64,000 nucleotides of DNA from Hemicordylus capensis. Taxonomy: Eukaryota > Chordata > Lepidosauria > Squamata > Cordylidae. Positions within the stretch are counted from its first letter, which is position 1, and each line of letters starts with the position of its first letter. The DNA is taken from positions 240,104,674 through 240,168,673 of the forward strand of contig NC_069657.1 of assembly GCF_027244095.1 (NCBI RefSeq). Direction: 5' to 3'. The notes beneath the pieces were generated by a model, which did no database searches, was not told the origin of the DNA, and was given only the letters and a program-made list of their open reading frames with translations. The position numbers were made by a program, and so were the translations under genes. Shown here in pieces: positions 11,221 to 21,465 of this stretch.

Positions 11221-11510
11221 CGCTGCATTGGGCAGTGCGGGCCTGAGCGACTCTCCCTGCCTTAAATGGAAGGCAGGGAGAGCCATTGGCAGTGAGACCA
11301 GGAGCGGCTCTCCCTGCCTTTAAGGCAGGGAGAGTCACTCTGGCCACAATACCAATGCAGCTCAGGCCAATTTTGGCTCCAAACGGGGCTGCGCGGCCTC
11401 ATTTGGGACTGAAATAACACCCACAACACACATCTGAGGCCGCACTCGTGGCCCCTGATTAGTGGCGGCCTGGGTTCTTTGAACCTGTTCGCCCAATGGT
11501 GGCTCCGCCC

Positions 11511-11909
11511 CAGAGGCGTAACTAGGGAAAACGGCGCCCGGGGCAAGCACTGAAATGCCCCCCCCCCCCGCCGGGGCCCCCTGCCGCCCCCCCAACATAC
11601 TACATTATACTTAGGTTTTTCCTCACAAGCGCCCGCCGCCGCTGCCGCGCCAGGCCACTGACTGGCCGCCAGGTGCCATCAAAGCAATGGGGGGGGCGCA
11701 GGCGGCGCGGAAGGGACCGCTCGTGGGGAAGGGGGCACCGATGCGCTCCCTTGACTGCTGCAGCGCTGCTGCACTGAGCAGGAAACATTTGCATTAACAA
11801 AAAATTAAAAATTAAAAAAAAAATTGGTCATGGCGGCACCCCCCACGTGACCAGAAAAGATGGCGCCCGGGGCACGTGCCCCCCTGCCCCCCCTATAGTT
11901 ATGCCTCTG
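11511..11909. mobile_element. Non-autonomous hAT transposon, 399 bp, copy A
   Basis: It starts CAGAGGCGTAACTAGGG and ends CTATAGTTATGCCTCTG, with an exact 8-bp duplication CTCCGCCC at 11503-11510 and 11910-11917. A second member at 35111-35496 is the same element in the opposite orientation. Interior GGCGCCCGGGGC motifs occur near both ends. No transposase is encoded. Confidence 0.95.
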
Positions 11910-12553
11910 CTCCGCCCCTGTTCTGAGAACTTCCAGAATCACCTGTCTCTGCACTGATCTCATTCTGACTTCTCCTCCATAATTTCCAGAACTGTTTTCA
12001 TGGTGATGTGCACTGCCATACTGGGTGCTCTGCCTGCCATTGTTCACAACTTCTTCACTGGGCAAAAAGGAAATGGGTGTTGCCCATCACCACTTCAGAG
12101 ACTCTACAGTGCTCCCGTCGCCTGCCAGGCACCACCCCTGCTATGGAGAAGGGTGGGGTGCAGCTGTGTGTGCTCTGTGAGTTTCTTGAAAAGCAGATCG
12201 GAAGAGGCGCTGTCACTACACACAAGGAGCTGCAGAATGCTCCTTGTTCAGCTGGGGAGTGGGTAGAGATGGATTTCCAGTTCTTAGCACAGCTGTGAGA
12301 ACAGAAAAATGAGCCTATGAACTTCTGCACTTAGGAACCTACAGCGTACCCTCCATGGGTAGGCTTTAATGCCCCCCGCCTTCAGAGAGCTGTCTATCGA
12401 ACCTCCCAATGCCCTGCTGTGCTCATAACTTTGGGACAGATGGTGTGCATTAAGGGAGTGCCTTCTGAAGAAACGATCCTAAAGACCATAACATCTAGCT
12501 GCTTCCCTTGTGTACAAGTCTCTTCCCTTTAGGTGTGTCAGAAGGCATGCACG

Positions 12554-12561
<8 letters not shown>

Positions 12562-12593
<32 letters not shown>
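12562..12593. repeat. (CA)n microsatellite
   Basis: An uninterrupted CA run of about 30 bp. Confidence 0.9.
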
Positions 12594-12941
12594 CTGGGAA
12601 GCAAGTAGGCACAGCAAGTTTGCAGTTGTAGCAGTTACCCAGTTCATCACCTTTTTATGAGGGACAGCCCCCCGCCCCCCGCATGGGTAAGAAAGCATTC
12701 GGGGAACCTGCAAACCTCCCCCCCTTTTTGTGGGTCACAACCAACCACACCACCCTGCCCATGGGGAAGCAAGCACTTGCAGCTCTTGGAAAGTTTATCC
12801 CCTCTTCATGCTGCCTCCCCACCTTACCCAGTGGGGGAAGTGAACAGTTTCAACCATTACTCAGTTTCTCTCCTGTGGATGTTGGATAATGCCACACCTC
12901 CTACAATGGGTTCTTGAATGCAAGAATGGTTCCTCTGACTG

Positions 12942-13888
12942 CTATGTGTCCTGTTCTTGCTCCAGGAAACTGCTTGTGCTGAGTGGGACACCCTGCACAT
13001 GCTCCCACTCTAGCAGGGAGCCTTGACTGTCCTCTTCCATATATTGGGTGAGCGTTAGGTGTGCAAGGTGTTCAATTTGTGTCTCATCACCTTCCTCCAC
13101 AGAGACTATGGAGTACAATGCAGACCGAAGTATCTGTCCCTGGGCATCCACAACCTGCACAAGCACTGGTGCACTGTGTTCTCTGCCTTCTGGGGAAGCT
13201 TCAGTGGCAGCGTATGCTCCACAGGAAAGGGAGGCCTGCTTACCTGGCTTGCCACCCCTGAGCAACTTGCAACCTCTGTGGCCCGAGCCTGTAAGATTGA
13301 CATGGTTGCATGCTGCACCGTCGCTACTGTGGAACTACTTGGATGGGCAGAGGAGATGGAGGCTGATGAGGCGGGGCTGACATAGCTCCCTGTGCAAGGA
13401 CCCTGCTGCTCCCTGGCATGCTGGGTTGGTGGTGGCATCTAGCTTGCCATTTGCATCTTCTGTGGGATGGGGGTGTCCACTCCCAGCCATGCTTATGTCC
13501 CTCTGATCCAAGAAGACTGGTGCCATAGTGCAGCACTGTCCTTGGCTCCACTCCTGACATCTTGTTGTGGGTGGTTACCTTTCTTGAATTTCTTTTGCAA
13601 AAACTGCACTCTTTCTTTGCACTGTGCCCCAGTGCGTTGGAAGCCCCCCCTGCACCATCTGCCTACAGATCCAGTTGAAGTCCAGATGATTCCTGAACTG
13701 CTACTGCAATTGTGAGGTCCATAGGTCCATGAACATCCCCATCTTTGCCTCCATCCACAACATTCCTGCTTCCATCCCCAGTCTGGCTGCTTTCTGTGGT
13801 GGTGCCAGTGCCAATTGTGGACAGAGAAGCCACCAGACTGCATGGCTGGTGGCAATTTTCCAAATAGACCATCAAAGAAGCAGGGCAT
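12942..13888 (-). pseudogene. Harbinger second gene: Myb/SANT-like DNA-binding protein, decayed
   Basis: In the - strand frame 13888-13493, residues about 85-103 (13580-13636) read RTGAQCKERVQFLQKKFKK, followed by the partly preserved RSGAKDSAALW. This matches the last helix of the Myb/SANT-like (trihelix) domain found in the accessory protein of PIF/Harbinger elements (RTGxQCREKxKxLRxxYrK...NRRSG). Further pieces in other frames continue to 12942, where an acidic tail (SIVSVEEGDETQIEHLAHL) is visible. This protein normally brings the transposase to the nucleus and to the element ends. The gene is broken into several frames. Confidence 0.75.
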
Positions 13889-14888
13889 GTGGTCTCTTCA
13901 TGTGAGGGGAAAGGAGAAGAGATGGGAGCATCTACCTCATGCATGCAAAGTCAGCAGTGTGCAGGAGGGGAATGGTCATCAAGCACGTACACACAAAGCA
14001 AATGACGTGGAATACAGGTGGGACATGGATGGGGACGGAAACCTCTCACATGAAAATAAAACCGCGTGCAAACCCTCATTCTTATGATGGAAGAATAGGG
14101 GAACTGAGGGTGATTGATAATATGTGTGGTCAGAAATGTGTTCAGTTATTTGTGTTATTAAGGCTTAATGTGTTCGTGTGCAAAGCACTTCAGTGATGAA
14201 TTATTGGAGACCTCTCCTGCTGTCTCCATCTTGTCCTCCCATCCTTTTTTTTTTTTTTTTTTTGCTCAGGAGCACACAAGGTCCAAAACATGCAGGGGTT
14301 CTGTCCCTTTAAATACATGAACCCTAGGGATGTGGCATCCCTGTTGCCAAGCAGCAGCAGGAAGAGTAAGGAGATGGCAGAGAGCAGAGCATCAGCTCCA
14401 AGAGGCGGCCAGCAAGAAATGCAGCCACCCGAGAACTGACACATTTCTGGGCTGTTCTGAGCCAACCTCTCTATGGTGTCAGGAGGAGCTTACGAACAAA
14501 ATGCAGGTTATGGTGGCAGCAGAATTCGGACAACACAATGGTGCCTTCGGACCTCAGGTTTCAGCAGTGAAAGTCACTACAAACCGAGGGTTCAAACTGA
14601 GGTTTGGAAATGAAAATGGAGCCAGGGTTGGGTGACTAAACTGCAGCTTCACACACTCAGACAATCACAAACTCCAACCTCTGGCATGTTTACCTCTGGT
14701 TTGGAGATATGTTTGAACAGGGCCTAAGTGTACAATACAACCTCTGCAAAAAAGTAAGAAGGGATTTAAGTGACCTACGTGGTGTTTTCTGCAATCCAGG
14801 AAGCATCTAATCAATGTGACTCAAGCAAACACATCATAATCTATTTGCATGGAAGGACAAAAACCTACAGAATCACCAGGACAGAGGG

Positions 14889-15010
14889 TAAAACCCAAAT
14901 CGTGTGTGGTGCTCTTTGAAATAACGCACGGACTTATATGGCCAGTATGTGAATGCACACCCACCCTCCCAAAGTAAAGTCACTGTAAAGTCGCCATCTA
15001 AAAAAGCTCC
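14889..15010. repeat. Partial copy of the 38.6-39.9 kb fold-back family
   Basis: The order AAACCCAAATCGTGTGTG, CTTTGAAATAACGCACGG, CCAGTATGTGAATGCACACC parallels 38628-38945, where a Sauria SINE interrupts the same order. The copy is short and diverged. Confidence 0.5.
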
Positions 15011-16380
15011 AGCTATTTCTTCCTGACCCCAGATATGGCCACAGGTGATAACACTGTTCCTTTTTACCAGTACCAGTTTACTGACATCAGATCATCTGCA
15101 GTTCATAGGAGCAAAGTTGTTAGCCTTTGATTTTTTTTTTGCCCATCATAAATTTTTCCAGCAGTGTCTTGTAACTGGCTGCCATTTTCCAAATGGACCC
15201 ATTTATAAATAAATAATCACAATAATGATAGTTAGTGGTTATAACCTGATTAATTAATTTTAAACAATTAGCAGTTTGTATAACCTTTCCCTCCCGTTAC
15301 AAGCTTATCTTGGAAACAAGGACTTTGCTCAAATAAGAAATCAGGAGAGTGGAAGCATTCCATATGCAGGGGTGGTTTTTTTTTAAAGATGTTTGCCCTG
15401 AGGCTACACATTCCTTTTGACACTTTAAGAATAATGTGTCCTTCCCACATCTTGCTCAAGGTCTGTACTCTTCTATTTCCTTCCCTTAAGTCAGTGTGCG
15501 TAAGCACTTGGAAGGCTATAATGAAGGATCCTCTTGGCTTGTTTGCTGTAGCATGCGGAAACAATATAATCTTGCCCTTGACTAGACTTTAAATAAATGG
15601 GTATTTACCTGCACAGAGGCCTAGCTAGGAATAGTTTATTCATATTAGCCAGTATTTCTGCAAAGAAGCCTGGTGAAAGAACACGCTCAGGAAGCCTCGC
15701 AACATTTGGATCATCAGCAAGAATGGAAATGAAAGGGAGGAACTCAGAGCTGATCCTGACCGGGCAGGCAAAACACATCTCTGCAATGGGCCTCCATGCC
15801 CTGGGTAATTGCAGGGGAAGAGAGGATTCTGGATTGAAACCGCTGAAGAGGATGCATGGTGGAGACATTTCAGGAACGCTTGAAATAAAGAGATAACTTA
15901 TCTAAAGACTTTTCCTTCTAAGAGGACACATACACAGGAGAGCTTAAACCAGGTGTTGTTGTAGAACCCACCTTTTTGAGCACATCATCAGAGCAACTGA
16001 AGAACAAGAAAGAGTGAAGCGTTGCCTGCTATTTCAGTGCACATGGATGCACTGGAGTTGTAATTTTAATCTACCACATTTGTGAGTCCAGAACTAAGAG
16101 GGGCACGGTCTAATGATTAAAGCTGGCAGGGGTGCAGATACACTGCCCCAAGCATTTGAGGAGCACCTCCCCTCAGCTCCCCCGCCAAACCTAATGACCC
16201 ATCTCTTCAGTTCCCAAAACATATTTGTCTCCACTTCCAAAAGTGTCTTTCCTCTCTTCCCACAAAATGTTGGTGAGGAGTTGCTTCTCAAGCTTTACCT
16301 CCAGCGAGGGAGTCCACGGTAGCCATCTTTTAGGCCACCACACATTCACATGGGACATTTGCATGGACATTCAGTAAAAT
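15011..16380. other. Intergenic sequence, nothing recognised
   Basis: No exon is recognised. A T-run and short AT-rich tracts are the only visible structure. Confidence 0.5.
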
Positions 16381-16399
16381 GAGTACCCAGAATGTTGGG

Positions 16400-16845
16400 G
16401 GGCAATATGCTAAATAATTGTAAACCGCTTAGAGAGCTCCGGCTATAGAGCGGTATATAAATGTAAGTGCTATTGCTATTGCTATTTGCAAATGACCCAC
16501 GTGCATGCACAGGAGTCACAAAAATGGCCTCCACACACTCACAGAGGGCCTGAAATGGCCCTTCATAGACCAGGGGAGGGGAAGCTGCCAAAGACCCCTT
16601 AGCGGCCACAGCAGCACCCCCATTGGCAGCTGAACCAGGCAGCAGAGGTAAGTTTGACTTTAAAAAACAACAACTCATTCTAATGTGTCTGGCACCCCCA
16701 AACGGGCCTGAACCAGTTCGAATTCAAACCAAACTGGGCCCAAAGTCCAGGGGTGCCAAAACCAAATATGCCCAGTCTGGTTCGAGTCTGGTTCAGATTC
16801 AAACCAAACAAACTGGTTTTGTGCACATCTCTACTTTCAGCCATA
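16400..16845. mobile_element. L2-type LINE tail adjoining a GGTTCGAA-rich repeat
   Basis: The segment 16410-16490 (TTGTAAACCGCTTAGAGAGC, then GCGGTATATAAATG) is a typical L2-like 3' tail. It adjoins a sequence ending at about 16836 with TGTGCACATCTCTA, the inverted terminus of the family whose left end is seen at 4059. Confidence 0.55.
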
Positions 16846-18001
16846 GGGTTGTCTGAGCATTGCTATGCTTCTCCTAATAATGCTTGTTCCTCCACAGCTG
16901 CCAGCTACACATGAATGTTCTCCAAGTGGTAAGTCTTAAAGTGGCCACACAACATGGTACATCTCTGTGTGACTTCACTGTCTGAGGAATTCAATTTGTG
17001 TATCGTATTGGGCTAGTGCATTTTGTGGGTCAAATATTTCATGTCAAACCAGCCTTTTGGACTCCCTAATGTATACAGCGCAACTGTTCAATTATTGTCT
17101 CACCCAGGGCTTCAGTCCTCGTGCTCTGAAAGATTCAAAAATTGCAACATTTTGTTTGCTTTCTTTTGTTGCCCCAGATAAAGCTGATGACAAGCTGCAG
17201 CTGGGGTTCACTGTGCATACATTCAGCCTGTTGGTTTAACTTACACATAAATACACAGTAGGCAGAGATGTGCCCCAGGCAATAGGCAATTGTTTAAATG
17301 GGACAGCAAATTCCTGCTGCATACATTCCATTACACTGCTGTTTACCAGGAAAGGAGGTGAATTTTGATCGGCCAGTAAAGCGTTCTCAGGGGGGAAATG
17401 TAACAAATCTACTAACTCAGCTGAAATGGTTGCTCCAGTTTTTAACCTATGAAATTTATCTTTGTCCTCTCACTGAGAAGTTTTTACATAGGAGGTGAAG
17501 CAACCTTGTGTATGAGGATATTCATGTGACTATCACATGCTCCGGGTTTTTCTCCAAGGGTTGGGCCTACGGCTCCCTCCACTGGGAAGGAAGTCAATGT
17601 GCAGGCAACAGCCTGTTGCTGGGTGAGCGGAGGAGGAGTGAGTTGACTGAAAGGAAGGGTGTTTAGGTCTCTTCCTTTCAGCTGAAATAATAAGTTGTTG
17701 GGTGGAATGATCTGAGAGAGATTGTCTCATCATCAACCCAAGAGCTTCTGAGAGGTGGTTCTGGCTTCCCCAGAATGCTCTCCCCTGACAGTCCCTGGTG
17801 CCACCAGCTGACAGAATTCCTTGCAGTGGGGAATAGTGGAGGGGGAATTGGGCTAGTTGTTTCTGTATGTTTCCATATTAAAGGCAGGAGCACCAGACTG
17901 ACTGTTAGACCTCGGAATGTCATCACGAATGTTTACAGTTTATAATATCGGCATGTCACAAAGACTCGTATGAATGTACTCTGCCTCTCCTCTGTTCTGC
18001 A
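16846..18001. other. Intergenic sequence, nothing recognised
   Basis: No gene or classifiable repeat seen. Confidence 0.45.
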
Positions 18002-18282
18002 CAGGGGCATAATTATAGTAGGGCAAAGGGAGATAGTTGTCTGGGGGCCCACTGCCTTGCGCCCCCCCCCAGAAGCAAGCCACATGACTGACTCCCCCAG
18101 CCACGCACCCACCTGGGCTTCCTTCAGTTGCATTCATCCTCCGAAATTGATGTGAGTGTTAAGACCTGGAGCTACCAGAACAGCATGTCTTTCTCCAGTA
18201 ACATTAAATGACTTGCATCATCCACAATTTACAAAACCTTTTAAAAAATAATTTAGGATGATGTTCTATTGTGGCACATAGG

Positions 18283-18337
<55 letters not shown>

Positions 18338-18465
18338 CTATGCTTTTTGTTACCACTATTCAGCCTCATTTAAGATTTCTTTACTTCATGAGCTGAGCTT
18401 CGGCGGGGGGGGGGGACATTTTAAAATCTTGTCTCTGGGCCCACTCCAACCTTGCTACGCCCCTG
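18002..18465. mobile_element. Non-autonomous hAT transposon, 464 bp, with an internal microsatellite
   Basis: It begins CAGGGGCATAATTATAG and ends CCTTGCTACGCCCCTG, and is flanked by an exact 8-bp duplication GTTCTGCA (17994-18001 and 18466-18473). Poly-C/poly-G segments just inside both ends (18061-18071 and 18404-18414) can pair. The termini resemble those of the 11.5 and 35.1 kb elements, so they probably belong to the same hAT lineage. Confidence 0.93.
18284..18337. repeat. (GATA)n microsatellite
   Basis: About 13 uninterrupted GATA units within the hAT element. Confidence 0.95.
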
Positions 18466-18779
18466 GTTCTGCACAATTTATTTTATCAAGAAAGGGACAA
18501 AATTAAAAAGAATAAGACCCCAAAGGGGGAAACGTTTGCCTTTCATGACCCTCCATTTGCTAACAATGTCTGTTACAAATATTGGCATTACTTTAAGTGG
18601 TGGGTATGGCCATGTCAATAGACATGTACCTCATACATGCAATGTGGTAGGAAAACACACACACTCTCCAAACCCAGCTCAAACAAAGCTGGCTAGAAGC
18701 ACAAGCTCTAAAAGGGAGCTAGAGAACCAGGAAAAGACTGGCATGAACCGAAGGTTTATATAGCTGCTGAGAGTCCCAC

Positions 18780-20280
18780 TCTGGACCCAGAGGATGGGGG
18801 CCATCCAACTATAACCAGCTATAGGCCTGTGCTTAAGCTTGTAGTGGTTGGCCACCTCCAGACACTCTTAGAGGAAAGGGACTATCTAGATCCATTTCAA
18901 GCAGGCTTCAGGCCTGGCTTTGGAACAGAAACAGCATTGATCACCCTGTGGGATGACCTATGCAGAGACAGGGGAGTACACCCCTGTTAATTCTCTTGGA
19001 TCTCTCAGTGGCTTTCGACACTATTGACCATGGATAGGCTGGCTGAGTTGGATGTGGGAGGCACTGTTTGGAGATGGTTCCGCTCCTACCTTGAGGCCTG
19101 TTCCCAAAAAGGTGGTGCTGAGGGATTACTGCTCAACCCCTTGGCAGTTATGCTATGGGGTTCCACAGGGTGCCATTCTTTCCCCTATGCTATTTAACAT
19201 CTACATGAAACCACTGGGTCATCTGGAAATCTGGCCTGAGGTGTCATCAGTATATGGATGACACTCAGCTGTATCTCTCTTTTTCGTCAGGTGCAGGTGA
19301 AGCAGTGACTGTCCAGAATCGGTGCTTGGATTCAATAATGAACTGGATGAGGGTGAACAAGCTGAGGCTCAGTCCAGACAAGACAGAAGGACTGTTGGTC
19401 AGTGGTTTCTCTGCCTGGGTGAATAATGTTCAGCCTGTTCTAGATGGGGTTGCACTCTCCGTGAAGGACATAGTTCGCAGTTTGGGTGTACTCATTGACC
19501 CAGCATTGTCACCTGAGGCTCAAGTGGCCTCTGTGGCTCAGAGCGCCTTTTATCAACTTCAGCTGATACACCAACTACAGAGAGATAGCTTGGTCAAAGT
19601 TACTCAGGCTCTGGTAATCTCTCACCTTGGTTACTGCAATGCATTGTACATGGGGCTGCCTTTCAAAGCAGTCCAGAAACTGCAGCTGGTACAAAAGAGG
19701 GCTGCAAGATTACTAACTGGGACTGGACGTTTTGAGCATATGACACCAGTTCTTCGTCAGCTGCACTGACTCCCAGTCCATTGCCAGGCTCAGTTCAAAT
19801 TGCTGGTTTTAATCTTTAAAGCCCTAAATGGCTTGGGACCGGGTTACCTGAGAGAGCGCCTTACCCCACATATCCCAACCTGGACCTTAATATCTTCTTC
19901 GGAGGCCCTCCTCTGGGTGCCCTGCCAAACAAGGGGAGGCGGGTGGCTACTAGGGAGAAAGCCATATTGGTGGTTGCACCCCATTTATGGAATAACCTTC
20001 CCATTGAGGTTCGCTTGGCTTTATCACTCTGTTCTTTTAGATGGCTGGTAAAAAAACCTTATTGTTCACCCAGACCATTTAAATTCTGATTTTCAGATTT
20101 GATTTTTAATTAATTTTTAAATGAGTTTTTAAACTGCTTTGTATTGTATTTTCTCCCTTTTTGTCTATTATGAATTAACGTGTTATGTGTTTTTATTGTT
20201 TGTTTTAATCCTGTGTTGTGAGCTGAGCCACGCAGAAAATTTTGTTATGGGGCAGCTAAACAAATAAAGTTTATTATTCC
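18780..20280 (+). mobile_element. L2-clade LINE, 5'-truncated, 3' end present
   Basis: Reverse-transcriptase pieces in order: LYGVPQGAIL-type block (19150-19200: CYGVPQGAILSPMLFNIYM), the catalytic YMDD box (19251-19262) within YMDDTQLYLSF, then WMRVNKLRLSPDKTEGLLVS, and the L2 C-terminal signature LVISHLGYCNALYMGLP followed by KLQLVQKRAARLLTG. After the ORF 19254-19769, the NALPLEVR-type end and an AT-rich 3' UTR reach AAACAAATAAAG near 20270. The reading frame changes at about 19250 and again near 19770, so this copy cannot make a full protein. The usual box is YADD; methionine replaces alanine here. Confidence 0.9.
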
Positions 20281-20426
20281 TTCCTGAATCCTCAGACCAG
20301 CCCTACTCCAGGAGGTGGCACTGGCACCTGAGCTGGCCTCTGCTTTCTCCCAACTAGGCCCATCAGAAGGGAGAGCCTGCACAGCCAGGCAAGCACTCCA
20401 CCTTCAGAGCGGAACTCCTGTCCCTT

Positions 20427-20526
20427 TAACAGATGCACAGAAGAGGGAATTTCAGCAGGTGCAGCTTTTCTTGCCCCGGCATGACAAACTGCATCTGCTG
20501 AAATTCCCTCTTCTGTGCATCTGTTA
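20427..20526. repeat. Near-perfect hairpin, 38-bp arms
   Basis: The left arm 20427-20464 (TAACAGATGCACAGAAGAGG...) and the right arm 20489-20526 are reverse complements with a single mismatch, separated by a 24-nt loop. Both ends carry TAACAGATG/CATCTGTTA. It lies about 150 bp after the L2 tail. The size is compatible with a microRNA precursor or with a short fold-back transposon; nothing seen decides between them. Confidence 0.85.
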
Positions 20527-21204
20527 CAGTTGCAGGATAACTTTCCTTTTTTCATATGTCAGCCCAATCAATAGTAATGTTCAGGAGTTAGTCTAAAAGA
20601 CTACTACATTTCAACAAGATTTCCTCTAGTCAATTTAGTCGGGATGTCAGCCAATTTCCTGCAGATTTCGGCTACTTGCTTTTATTTATCCTTAGTGACC
20701 TGTCCTTTGGTTTCTTACAGATACCCTTTCCTATTTTCAGCTCACAGCTAAGCTTCTTCTGTGGTTATGTTGCCTTTTTTAGATATATCTCATTTTTCAC
20801 CTTTAATAACAAGCCTGTCCTGAATGTTAAGATTTCTGAAAGATAGTTATGGTATATTTGACATTAACACTCCCATACTAAACATATTTCATCTGAATTA
20901 GACTCTTTTGATTTTGATGGTGTTAACTTTCAAGTAAACATGCTTAGGAATTCACCATTATTTTAACTTCCAGTTTATTATTCAGTAATGGATCCAGCAA
21001 TGGGGGGATGAGCTAGCTGTCTGGGTGGGCAGAAACCCCCCTCAGACTCCATATAGAAAAGGGTGAGAGCTGCCACCTATGTAGGAAAGGGTGATGGAAC
21101 ATACATTTCAAAGTATTTTGCAAAGAAAAGTGGCACTGTAAATAAAAGAGCACCATACAACTGATGTGAGACAAATGTACTTTGCACTGTAGCATCCATT
21201 AAAG

Positions 21205-21465
21205 TAAAGTTGTGCTGTTGAGTCAGTGTCGACTCCTGGCGAACACAAGCCATGTGGTTTCTTGGTAAACAGGAGATAAACAGGAGGGGGTTACCATTGC
21301 CATCTCCCATGCAGTATGAGATGATGCCTTTCAGCATCTTCCTATATCGCTGCTAGAGGTGTTTCTGGGAAACATACCAGTGGGGATTCAAATGAGCAAC
21401 CTCTTGCTCCCTAGGCAAGTTACTTCCCCACTGTGCCATTAGGTGGCTGCTTAGCATCCATTAGA
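21205..21465 (-). mobile_element. Sauria SINE, antisense copy
   Basis: The + strand reads AGTAAAGTTGTGCTGTTGAGTC..., the complement of the Sauria SINE tail, then the conserved body TTTCAGCATCTTCCTATATC, and ends with the complement of a tRNA-like head (GGGGATTCAAATGAGCAACC). Compare 30600-30880 (sense) and 38664-38905 (antisense). The family is restricted to squamates. Confidence 0.88.

Larger units (their letters stand above)
8485..14724 (-). mobile_element. PIF/Harbinger DNA transposon, about 6.2 kb, decayed, two genes on the - strand
   Basis: The candidate ends are GGCCCCATTCACATGG (8485) and, inverted, GGCCCTGTTCAAACAT (from 14724). Similarity of the ends extends over about 44 bp, with CAAACCACGGGTAGACA matching CAAACCAGAGGTAAACA. 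Flanks are TCA and TAA, compatible with a mutated 3-bp target duplication. Inside are a Myb/SANT-like gene (about 12.94-13.89 kb) and a DDE transposase gene (about 9.89-11.03 kb), the two proteins PIF/Harbinger elements need. A SINE (8930-9145), a GC-rich repeat (11050-11220) and an hAT element (11511-11909) sit within. The borders are moderately supported; the gene content is well supported. Confidence 0.6.

Noticed and set aside
13048-13385. Overlapping + strand ORFs around 13.1-13.4 kb
   Set aside because: They are shadows of the decayed Myb/SANT-like gene on the other strand.
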